DNA from: Aphrocallistes beatrix
Taxonomy: Eukaryota; Porifera; Hexactinellida; Sceptrulophora; Aphrocallistidae
Reading direction: 5' to 3'
NCBI GenBank assembly: GCA_963281255.1
Contig: OY725488.1
Location: forward strand, 434,001-498,000
DNA: 64,000 nt
Shown: piece by piece, positions 33,901 through 44,100 of the stretch
Position numbering within the stretch: position 1 is the first letter of the stretch
How the letters are laid out: the number at the start of each line of letters is the position of its first letter
Translations under genes and position numbers: made by a program
The notes under the pieces: model-generated
Databases searched by the model: none
What the model was told of the DNA's origin: nothing
The model's input: only the letters and a program-made list of their open reading frames with translations

Positions 33901-36900
33901 GAACGTGAATGCAGATGTGGTAGGATATTATAAAGAGGGAACCTCGAGATACGACAACCCCTGAGATCCATCACGATCGCATACTCGCAATGGTGCCGCA
34001 TCTCGGAGGTTTACCGGCATATAAAGGGATCATACATACAAATCCATTGTTTTCAATGGACAAAATTGGTATATTTGTGAATTTATATTGAGGTACATCT
34101 CGAATGATACCTCAGAGAAAAGTGAATTTGCAAAAATCTAGAACTTAGCCCTCATGGAATTCGCTTAAGTCGATGAATAAATATTTTAAAATATCCAAGA
34201 TTGTAGAGATCAGGTCTCACATACATTCTTATACATTCATGCTAATCGACTCTACATATTTGCGGAAGCTAATTTTTTATTCAGTTTGACTAGTATTTTG
34301 TGGGTGCCAATTTACTTTAGAATATTTATTTATTTATTGGTTTGTTGTCTTCCATTTAGGTACTTTGAGATAAAAACAATAGTCGACAATCAAGATGTCC
34401 TTATTAAGTGAGTTAAAATATTATTGTAAAATGAACGTTCTAACTCACTGAAATTTTCCCAGGTTTTCCTTCCCAATTGGTGGCGCCTCATCTAACACCA
34501 CTTCCAACGGCTCAGACCCAACCATCCCTGCTGATTACTGGTCCATCCACCTTGATGTTTCAGTCGGATCTGCATCACGTAAGCCTAATGCTTTATTTAT
34601 CAGCTATATTACTTGACGCGGTTTATTTGAAAAAAATTAAAGGAACATTTGCAAACGTAACTGTCTAGTATCAATTTTTCAATCCGGGTTCAACTATTCG
34701 CTTCCTTTCTTCTTTTGATAATGATCACTTTAAAGTTTACTAGCACTATGTGACGAATCGAGTCAAACAATTTCTTGTTGATACATATTTAATAGCTTGA
34801 CTAGTATACGTGTGTTTGCAATATCAGTCTATTACTCGTTCATCTACAATGTGATAAACTTCCTTCAATGGTAATTTGGTATTGTAATAAGTACGATACT
34901 ACAACCAACAATTGATGATAATAAGAATTGGAGCATTTTACTGATATTCAGTGATTATTCTTATTATCGCATAGACTTATAGCAACCCGTTGGTTTGTAG
35001 GTTTACGTGTTTCAGCTATTTATAATCTTGGAATTACACCTACCCCTAAAGAGCACCGAGGGGGGGGGGGCACGGGGCACCGCACTGTGGTGATAATTAT
35101 TACTAAGTTTACATTACTATCTGACTAGGGAGAGGGGCAGCCCCTAAGATCCGACGCCAGCGAATACCAATACTCGCGGTAATGAGTCTTTATTCTGCGG
35201 ATATCGAGTAGATACTTAATTAGAAATTTCCGGGACATTTAGCTCTATAATGACGCTCGAAACCTGATTTTAATCCGAGCTATCTTTAGTATAATACTGC
35301 AGCCTTCATTAATATTTCATTAATGCTCCTTCAAGTACGATAATTTGATCATCTACTCTACATCATCTTTTGATTAATTTATATTTCGCTCCAGACTATT
35401 AGTTGCATTGCAATACCTATATAGCAAAATAATTCGCATTTAGACTTGCGAAATTAATTTAATGATTAAACTTTGGGTTGACGCACTTGACCTATTTATG
35501 ACACCACATCTTTTCTAAGGCAGCTGCAGATCTAGCATATTATTAGCGAACTATTTTGATAACTAGTAGATTATGCAAATGTCAACTGTTTTCGCGAAAA
35601 TTTTTTGAACTTCTCATGACTACCCTCTCACTATTTAATTTACTTCTCTATGATAAATAGGAGATGTAGCCGATTTTAAAATAAATTTTTTAAATGATTG
35701 CATCATATGTGTGAAAATATTTAGGTTCAACCATTCTGCGTCAATATTAGAATTAAACAATATTCGCGAAATAAACTTTAGATAATAAACTGACTAAAAC
35801 TTTTTTTATTGGAGCAATTTTTTTAATTTGGTCTATTCTTCATTTTTTATTTTTTATTTATTCACTATTATAGCTGTACGACTCATCCCTCCGCGCTTAA
35901 GAATATCAGTTCCTCAAAATTATTCTTTCCACTGCACTCCCATCACTAATTTTTCAGTCCGTCTCGCTGATGGTAGTCAAGACTTTAAGAAGGTCGTTGT
36001 AACGATCGCAGGCATGCAGGTAGGTGTGGAAAGGTCTCAACTAATTGTACTTGGTCCATTTTGCTCTCTTGGTTATAAACATAGAAAAAGGAGTGGCATA
36101 CCTAAATATTTCTTATAACTCTTTTAAAATGCTAAATTGCTGCTTGGTCACTAATACATTACAAAACTACACTATTTACTTACGTGGACGTACTTTGTAA
36201 CTGATCATATTAAATATCTTCAACTCATGAATTTTATAGCCTAATGGAATACGTAGCTTGTTTAATTTTTCATTGATCTGTTCAATAATGGACACATTAA
36301 CAAATTTGTAGCGTCAGTTTCAAAGTTGCTCCATATTTATCCTCATTGTGAATATTGATTTTTTTTGAATATACGTTCTAAAAGGTTGATTAAAATATGA
36401 TTCAACATATTTTTGTGACATAGGTCATTTAATAACTTTTATGCAAAGATATAATTGGATAGTCACTCTCTTTTCTGCTTTAAATTACTTACAACGATCT
36501 ATAGTGGGTATGTCATAAAGGCTCAATGTTAAACAATGTTAATTTACTGAAGTCCAGCAATATCATAGAACTACAAGGTGACAACGAATGTTGGCGCAGC
36601 GTTTTTACTTGTTTGCGACATTGTTGACATATTTGGAATCCGATAATCATCAATACTAGATACGTTGACAAAAAATATTTAATAATTATTTATTATTGAG
36701 GTTGTATTGACATACTTTTAAAACAATTAGCAATAGCCTATCTGCTTTAGAATCTGACTTTACAAAACACACAATCTATACTTTCATAATAATAAAATCT
36801 TATTAACCTTAGTGTATTAGACGAAATTCCCTTATAGGTTCAGCCATATGGCACCTCCAATAGTACTACGAACAGTACTGTCTTTAAATTCAGTGCCGCA

Positions 36901-37071
36901 GACGACTGTGTTGGATTTTTCACAATCGACATATGGATGGGTATATTCGCCGCATTTGTGATCTTCAGCTTACTTTATTGTGCAGTAATGGCAATGATGG
37001 CCATCTCAACCAGTGACAGACTCGATGATCCTCAAGGCAAACCCCTCATGGTAGAAGGAACAGTTCAATAG
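30957..37071 (+). CDS. ATP6AP1: V-ATPase accessory subunit Ac45, 5' end not found
   Basis: Six phase-consistent exons: 30957-31074, 31247-31482, 34360-34407, 34463-34578, 35874-36019, 36838-37071 (stop at 37069). The product is a type I membrane protein of the V-ATPase, acting in acidified organelles. Family signatures: GVILFRAQNFSIS (as in ILFWAQNFSVA of human), VPQNYSFHC, QVQPY, DDCVGFFTIDIWMGIF, then a transmembrane helix and the cytosolic tail STSDRLDDPQGKP (human TMDRFDDHKGP). Many N-glycosylation sequons are seen. RSRR, a furin-type site, lies at the start of exon 2, before ISSSSEGTNSS, suggesting cleavage of the luminal part. The signal peptide and first luminal exons are missing from this annotation; the upstream exon must end in phase 2. 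The PARP gene starts 270 bp downstream. Confidence 0.85.
32860..33000. repeat. fragment of the GGCATGGACGG repeat family in an ATP6AP1 intron
   Basis: tagcatggacggtacaggga, followed by atgtccgtgcgcacc and tgcgagatagaacagcccaa, parallels 19735-19830 (catggacgg, atgtccgtacgccc, tgcgaaatctaacagtccga). It lies in the 2.9-kb second intron of the annotated exons and lacks both ends. Confidence 0.5.
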
Positions 37072-37341
37072 GGTACTTAGATGGGACCTACGTACAGCTG
37101 TATACATTTCTCTACCTACCTCCATAGAATATATACTTTAGTACATGTGTTTATGACCATTAGATTGTTCTATCTTCGTTATATATGTCTGGAATTAGTT
37201 ATGTTTAAATCAGTCTGAACACTCTCGTTGTTGGTTAAATTAATCTCCTGCATTAGTATAGTGTAACTATTCACTCCTTTATATTTGTCATTTGTTTAAA
37301 AGTGTAATAATCAAATAATTCGAGTAGTTTGACAGTTTAAT

Positions 37342-39762
37342 ATGGCTGCGAGAAAGCACAAAGACATTGAAGCTGATTCTCCAACATCTTCAGCCAAGAG
37401 GACAAAGTTAGAAACTGATAACGGATCCGAGTCTGCACTAGACTACGTGTGGGAATGGAGGGAGAGTGGATCGGACGGTTGGACAGCATACAGCTCTGGG
37501 GAACAAGAGAGAATCACAAAATCTTTTTCTAAAGAAAAACAATTGAAACTGGACTCCTTATTCGACAATCCAGCTGTTCTTAATTTCTTATCGATGACAC
37601 ACACTGTTCAAGATTCAGATGAAGAGTTCGAATTCAGGTGTCGCTGTACAGATTCTGCTACATTTGACGATCTCTGGCAATGGCGAGGAGATGACGGGGA
37701 GTGGCAAGATTACTCAGATGAAGCAAAACGCAAGATTGAATCTGCTCAGACCTTAGAGCTCTACACAGCTGGACTGACTCTAGGCAAGACGGCTTACGAG
37801 ATAGACTTCTCCAAGCAAATACAGAAAAATACTAAGAATAAAGGCGAGAGAAGGATTCGGAAGTATGATGCTGAAAAGGACTCAGCTGTAGCTAAACCCA
37901 AATGGCAGTGGAAGGACGATACAGGGAAATGGAAAGATTTTACAGAAGAACTGAATGAAGAAATCGAACAGGAGTATGCTGCGAGCAAAAAGCGGGTCGA
38001 TTTCAAGATTGGGACTAATCAGTACAAAATCGATTTCGCTACAAAATTACAGGTAAACTCTGCAACTGGGATTTCGAGACAAGTGAAAAGAATTGAACCC
38101 AAACTCAAAACTAATCCGACAGAAACTGATGATAAATCTGTCAATAATAGTAAGAAAATGGCTACAAGGTCAACTCGCAGTAAAAAATCTGAACCTGCAC
38201 CAACTTCCAGCTCTCCTCCTGATGAAGAACCCAAGCCTAAATCAACTGAGAAGAGTGTCAAATTCACAGGAAAGGCTATCGTTGATTCTTCTTTAGCTTC
38301 TTTGAAAAAAGCAGAAGTATACTCCGAAGGATCTGATGTTTATGATATAATGTTAAACCAAACAAATCTCAAAAATAATAACAACAAGTTCTATGCGATC
38401 CAGTTAATCCAGAGTTTGTCAGGTAGCAGCAAGAATTTCAGTGTCTTCACGAGATGGGGTCGAGTTGGGCTCTCAGGCCAGTGCAGTACGCAAGGGTGTG
38501 GATCAGACCTCACACTAGCTAAACACAGGTTTGAGACAAAGTTCTATGACAAAACGCATAACAATTGGGACGAGCGCAACATGTTCCAGCATGTTCCAGG
38601 AAAATATGATATGGTGGATATAGATTACGGCGAAGATGAGGATATGGATGTTGATTCTGAAGTTAAGCCTAAAAAGGAATCAGAAATTGAGGCAAAAGAA
38701 GATGATGTTGCATCTAAACTGCACTCGAGTCTTCAGTCATTTATTGAGTTCATCTGTGATGTCAAAGCTTTCGAAAGTATCGTCAAAGAGATGAAGTACG
38801 ACACAAAAAAGGCCCCTCTTGGGAAATTAACTAAAGATCAGATCACTGCAGGATTTTCCGCGTTGTTGAAGATTGAACAGCTCATAAAAACTGGAAAGCT
38901 CGGGAATGAACTAATTGAGGCATGCAACACGTTCTATACTAGGATTCCTCACTCCTTCGGCATGTCTCGTCCCCCAGTCATCAACAATAACGGAGATGTG
39001 AAGAAAAAGATTGGATTACTAGAGGCGCTCGGAGACATCGAGATTGCAGTCACACTCATTAAAGGATCGACCAAGAAAGATGTCCACCCTATCGATCAGC
39101 ATTACCTTGGTCTCCATTGTGAGTTGGAACCGCTTTCCCGCATTTCAGAAGAATTCAAGTTGGTGGAGAAGTACACCCTCCAAACGCATGGTCCCACCCA
39201 CACCCAGTATAAATTGCTAGTGGTGGACATCTTCAAGGTGGATAAAGAGAAGCATGAGGATAACTACGTGGATCACGGGAATAATGTCCTGCTATGGCAC
39301 GGCTCTCGTCTGACTAACTGGGTGGGGATCCTGAGTCAGGGACTTCGGATCGCTCCCCCTGAAGCTCCCTCCACCGGTTACATGTTTGGAAAGGGTCTAT
39401 ACTTCGCGGACGTATCCTCTAAGAGTGCGAACTACTGCCACGCCACGCCTTCGAATAACCAAGGCTGTTTGCTGTTGTGCGAAGTATCGCTCGGAAACAC
39501 ACAAGACCTCCTAGCTGCAGACTCTAACGCTGATAACCTGCCTGCGGGAAAACATAGCGTTTTCGCGAAGGGAAAAATGGTTCCAGACCCTACAAGCGAG
39601 ATCAAGTTAGAAGATGGCTGTCGAGTGCCATTAGGGAAGATAGTCGATACCTCTGTGAACAACCCTACAGGCTACACCCTTAATTACAACGAGTACGTAG
39701 TGTATAATGTGCATCAGGTCAAATTCCGTTACCTTTTGAGAGTGAAGTTTAACTTCAAGTGA
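37342..39762 (+). CDS. PARP2: triple-WWE, WGR, PARP2-like poly(ADP-ribose) polymerase
   Basis: 806 residues in one exon. It uses NAD+ to build ADP-ribose chains, probably at DNA breaks in the nucleus. Domains in order: basic N-terminus (KRTK at 19-22); three WWE-like modules at about 34-101 (YVWEWRE), 109-173 (DLWQWRGDDGEW) and 186-252 (PKWQWKDDTGKW); a Lys/Ser/Pro linker; WGR at about 330-430 (TRWGRVG); the helical regulatory domain at about 455-590; and the catalytic domain. The H-Y-E triad is intact: His653 in LLWHGSR, Tyr687 in FGKGLYFAD, Glu784 in NYNEYVVYN. Catalytic residues 650-710 follow PARP2 almost word for word. Human PARP2 has no WWE; WWE binds ADP-ribose-containing ligands in other PARPs and E3 ligases, so this may be a reader-writer fusion. 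Starts 270 bp after ATP6AP1. Confidence 0.9.
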   Translation: MAARKHKDIEADSPTSSAKRTKLETDNGSESALDYVWEWRESGSDGWTAYSSGEQERITKSFSKEKQLKLDSLFDNPAVLNFLSMTHTVQDSDEEFEFRCRCTDSATFDDLWQWRGDDGEWQDYSDEAKRKIESAQTLELYTAGLTLGKTAYEIDFSKQIQKNTKNKGERRIRKYDAEKDSAVAKPKWQWKDDTGKWKDFTEELNEEIEQEYAASKKRVDFKIGTNQYKIDFATKLQVNSATGISRQVKRIEPKLKTNPTETDDKSVNNSKKMATRSTRSKKSEPAPTSSSPPDEEPKPKSTEKSVKFTGKAIVDSSLASLKKAEVYSEGSDVYDIMLNQTNLKNNNNKFYAIQLIQSLSGSSKNFSVFTRWGRVGLSGQCSTQGCGSDLTLAKHRFETKFYDKTHNNWDERNMFQHVPGKYDMVDIDYGEDEDMDVDSEVKPKKESEIEAKEDDVASKLHSSLQSFIEFICDVKAFESIVKEMKYDTKKAPLGKLTKDQITAGFSALLKIEQLIKTGKLGNELIEACNTFYTRIPHSFGMSRPPVINNNGDVKKKIGLLEALGDIEIAVTLIKGSTKKDVHPIDQHYLGLHCELEPLSRISEEFKLVEKYTLQTHGPTHTQYKLLVVDIFKVDKEKHEDNYVDHGNNVLLWHGSRLTNWVGILSQGLRIAPPEAPSTGYMFGKGLYFADVSSKSANYCHATPSNNQGCLLLCEVSLGNTQDLLAADSNADNLPAGKHSVFAKGKMVPDPTSEIKLEDGCRVPLGKIVDTSVNNPTGYTLNYNEYVVYNVHQVKFRYLLRVKFNFK

Positions 39763-40063
39763 TGGATCAGTTGACTATGAACCTGTCCAGCATCAGAATA
39801 TCAATATTTTAACTTTGCATGTTCACCCCAAACTGCATTGAACTTCCCCTGAGGAGGTTTGGTAGCGAATAACAATTTGTATACTTCTAGTCTACGTTTA
39901 GTTTTATAGTGCGTTAGTTCGTGTTTCCAATTTTAGTTGTTAATTGGAGATATTATTTTGATTTATTTCAATTTGTTGCTGTTTAAATCTTTTTTCTAAA
40001 CATTTCATTTTCACATTTAATCCTTCTCTTCATTAACCTAGTTGTACCAAAGTTTATCATAAA
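39763..40063. other. PARP to RNF185 spacer
   Basis: About 300 bp, presumably PARP 3' UTR plus the RNF185 promoter/5' UTR. An acceptor-like cattaacctag at about 40031 leaves room for a spliced 5' leader. Confidence 0.4.
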
Positions 40064-40648
40064 ATGGCCGAGGCGAACCCTCAGAACTCTGAAAGCCCCC
40101 CTCCTGACAATGCCCCTTCAACTGAAGAGGATTCCACTGCTAAGGTGAAGGAACCTAATAGTACTTCAGCTTTCGAGTGTAACATATGTTTCGACACAGC
40201 TCACGAAGCAGTCGTGAGCAGGTGTGGCCACCTGTACTGCTGGTCCTGCATATTTCAATGGATTAATCAGAAGCCCCATAGCCCAACCTGTCCCGTATGC
40301 AAGGGCGCCATTTCAAAAGAAACCCTGACACCCATATATGGAAAATCCGGCGATCAAAATGATCCTCGGAATTCAGCACCTCCCAGGCCTCAAGGGCAGA
40401 GAGAAGAACCTCCTCAACAGAACAACTACGGGTTCGGAGGTCCATTCGGGAACGAATTTACATTTCAGATTGGAATCGGCGCTTTTCCGTTCGGATTATT
40501 CACAAACTTTGGCGCCTTCAACTACCCAGGCCCCGGGCAGAATCGTAACCAGCAGGCCCAGCAGCCGGAGGCAGAGCAAGAGCGAATGATTTCAAAGTTC
40601 TTCATCTACGTTGCTATCATTTTCATTATATGGGTTATCTCCACTTAA
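40064..40648 (+). CDS. RNF185: RNF185/RNF5-type membrane RING E3 ubiquitin ligase
   Basis: 194 residues, one exon. An E3 ligase of the ER (and in vertebrates mitochondrial) membrane involved in ER-associated degradation. The RING-HC is complete: C39-x2-C42, C54-x-H56, C59-x2-C62, C76-x2-C79, in FECNICFDTAHEAVVSRCGH and the following WSCIFQW and CPVCK. After it come the family's IYGK and a Pro/Gln/Gly-rich stretch with FGFGGPFGN-like composition, then one C-terminal hydrophobic helix (FFIYVAIIFIIWVIS) that would anchor the tail. Length and layout match RNF185 (192 residues in human). Choice between RNF185 and RNF5 is not certain because invertebrates often have one gene for both. It sits between PARP and KMT2 on the same strand. 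Confidence 0.9.
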   Translation: MAEANPQNSESPPPDNAPSTEEDSTAKVKEPNSTSAFECNICFDTAHEAVVSRCGHLYCWSCIFQWINQKPHSPTCPVCKGAISKETLTPIYGKSGDQNDPRNSAPPRPQGQREEPPQQNNYGFGGPFGNEFTFQIGIGAFPFGLFTNFGAFNYPGPGQNRNQQAQQPEAEQERMISKFFIYVAIIFIIWVIST

Positions 40649-41133
40649 TTAATTCGATTCTCTACTAAAAGGAATGTGAGAGAAGGGATAATGCGAGATC
40701 AGAACTTTAAATTCACTGCCTTGCTCATTGAATGGATTTCATAAATACTGTTGACTATTTGCCTAAATTATTAATCCAATTAAAACTATGCCATCTGGGG
40801 ATTAGCTAATCGCTCCCGCCATCAGGTACATAGCCTGTAACTATTTTAGATTGATTTTAGCAAAAAAATCAACTTGAATATGTATATTAAATATATCATC
40901 CTTGTCATCTACTTCACCCGATTTTACAAGTTCAATATTCACATTTATCGTATTTCCAGTTATTAATGATAAATTTATTTATTTATTCATATAAACAGTA
41001 AAAATTTTAAAAATAACCGGTATTTTTTTTGGGCCATAGTTGATAATCTAAAAATTGATGGGTTGGCGACAAGTTGTAAATTCAATAATTGTGTTCTAGT
41101 TCTGAGTAGAGATTAATCAAATCTTCTAGTGAT
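40649..41133. other. RNF185 to KMT2 spacer
   Basis: AT-rich, no coding signal recognised. It should hold the RNF185 polyadenylation site and possibly KMT2 5' exons: an acceptor-like aatcttctag ends at 41129, four bases before the first KMT2 ATG. Confidence 0.4.
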
Positions 41134-44100
41134 ATGTACAATACTTCATTTGATTCGACAACTAAAAGAAAAAAGAGCTCTCAAAATAGATTGTCTGGCA
41201 CGAGTCAGTTAAGGAATTCGACCCCGTTGTGTGAAAAGTACCCTTTAGTGATGCTGTGTCCGAATAAGGAGATAATTTGCAATTCTTCTGGTAAACGCAG
41301 AAAAAATATTCTTCCTGACAACCCGCACAAGCAAGCTGAAGTTTTTATAACTAAGGTTAGTTTATCCATTGAATATATTATAAAATTGTGGAGCAATACC
41401 TTGCCAGCCTATTCATTGGTTAAATTATAGGTGAATAATTGTATTAAGTAAGTGTTAGCGTTTGAATATTATTTTTACTTTTATTGTTCAGTCATCAACT
41501 CTGAACAAGCCAGCTGCAAAGTTATCTAATTTGAAAGATGAAGCCTACTCGAACTGGGAATTACTCAAAAACAAGAAACTCAAGAGAAACAGTTCCCATC
41601 TCCATCCTTCTGTCCCAGTCACTGCATCAGTCTTGAAAAATGACTCAAAAGATCATTTTAAAGGTCTTACTCTATTACAGTTATTCTAGTACTTGTTTAT
41701 TACATATCTATTACACAACGGATCTGTCTAGAAATTGCAAGCGAAGTTCCTTCAACTGAAACAAGAGAAGAGATAAAAGCTTTCCCCCACCTACCCTCGC
41801 CCACCAGAACCAAACTAAGGATGGCGCCGTCTATAGACCTCCCTCACTTCACTGTTGGCAGTCAAGAATGTGAGGAGAGCGATAAAAGTTAATCATTTCC
41901 ATGAAGATAGCACCTCTTTCGATTTTTTCGAAGGAGGTGCTATCCTCATAAAATGATTCATTGATCAATGTGAACCTGTGACCAGCTAACTTATTGTACT
42001 CGTCTCTAGCTTACTTTATTCGTTACAGGTGAGGTAATCAATTCTAAGAAAGCAAAGTTGAGTTCAAACCCAAGAACTTCTTCAAGATCTAACAAAGGAG
42101 TCAATCATAAATACTTGATTGATTCTCCTTCGATGAAATCGGGATTTGTTAACGTTAGAGATGCAGTCGAGCAATCTGAGCTAAATTCTGATAACTGCAT
42201 CCTCGCAAGGAAAGCTGAGCTGGTATCCAGACTTTTGAAAAGCACCAAGAAGTTTGAGAAGAGAAAACAAGAAAAGAAGCGAGCTGAACAGTTGAATGTA
42301 GTCAGAAAATGTATGGTGACGTTCCAAAATATTCTAAAAATCTAGTAGAACTATTTTGTTATCTGATCCCACGTTCTAAAAAGGAATTTACCCATATTCT
42401 CTTTATTCGACTTGATATATCCGGAAACAGTGAAAAGTGTGTCAGTCCAGGGTATTCACAAATTGTCACCAAAATATTGAAATGTTCTTAATGACCACGA
42501 TGTCAAATTTGTCTCCAAATACTACCCAAAATAGTTTTATTTATTTGACAAATTTTATTTCATCATTATTTTCCTTTAGCGAATGAATCTCAGAAACATC
42601 ACTCATCACATATGAGTGAGTTATTCAATGGGTTTTTAATAAATACCCTCTTAGCAGTAGATACTTTGATTTTAATTTGATATTTATTTAAAATTAGAGA
42701 ATTCTCCATCACAATCTTCTCTAACTGCAGAAGGAATCGGCAGCAATTGCCACCGTATCAAATACGTCTCATACAATGCTAACAATCATTCCAAAATAAC
42801 TCTCTCGCCTAAACTGAGATCTCCCGCTAAATTAGAGACTCCTTACTCCACATTACACTTCTCACTTGATGTTGGTTCTCTCACTCCTTTGTCCAAAGCC
42901 ACATCAAGTCAGGAATGTATGTCTGAATGCATGGTAAGTATTTCAATTTAGTTTGGTTAGCACTACAAATGTACTTAGTTTCCTATCGTATGTGTGCTTA
43001 GGAGTCAGCTGTAGATAACGTAAATAATTCGGATGCAGTGGTACCGAGCTCTATCTCTAAGAAACCAGATCTTTCTGCTACAGACGTTGATCAGCAATCT
43101 CTAACGTCTGATTCTGAATCTGAGACAGCAGAGAATTGCTCTCATACGCAGATCGAGACAGGAACGGTTGGGGTGTATCTAGAAGCCTCCTATCCACAGT
43201 TGCCCCCCCTCTGCTCGCTCTGCTGCTCTGTAGGAGACCACGAGGTAGGCTCCTTATAATATCTAGTCATTCAAGTTCAGAGTTTACGTACTCTCTTTAT
43301 TTAGCTCATTTTCTGCTGTATATGCTGTGATTCATACCATAAATTCTGTATCGGGATGGAATCTGAATTTGAAGCAGTGTCTGATTGGGTGTGCTACTCT
43401 TGCATATCTTGTTCTGTTTGTGGCAGAGGGAGAGATCTGGAAACGGTGAGTATTTAGTATATACAACTCATTGCTTATTTCTATTGACTTGCAAAATTAC
43501 TCGCCATTTGATGTAGTTAGAATTATGTGAGATATGAAATTACAGATCCATAGTTTATATAATAAACGCACGATACTGCTTCGGCATTGTTAGCGAACCG
43601 TGAATAAGAGATGTAATTGAGATTTGTTCTATTTTCGGTTGCTAGCTTGTTCAACTCTCCAAAATGTTCCTTTGTAAAATCAGCAGCTCCGTTCCCAAGC
43701 TGCTACCTCACATCCTACAAACACCAAAAATCAAATTCAGTTCCATTTCGCCGTTCTTTGGCCAAAATGCGAAGTTGCACCCAAATCAATATTTTCCTTC
43801 CACCGCCATGATGGCTTCTCGACTGATTTCCAACCATTGTTGTATCAAAAGTGGACTGTGCCCTCCTACTACAGTGAATAATCCACTAATCGGAGTGTTG
43901 CCTTGTCTAAAGATACCTCGGCGCCCACTTGTCTTCTACAGCAAGAAGGGGAAGCTCAAAACGAATAAAGCGGTGCTTGCCCGCTTCAGACTCACCGGGG
44001 CCGGAAGAGTGAAGAGATGGCGATGCCGGACTGCGCGGAATCGGAAGAGGAGGGGAATGGTGATCATGGAGGAGGGTTGGAGAGCTCAGAAAATTAGAAT

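Noticed and set aside
35058-35070. Run of guanines in an ATP6AP1 intron
   Set aside because: A single simple-sequence run without G-quadruplex-type repetition nearby; not informative.
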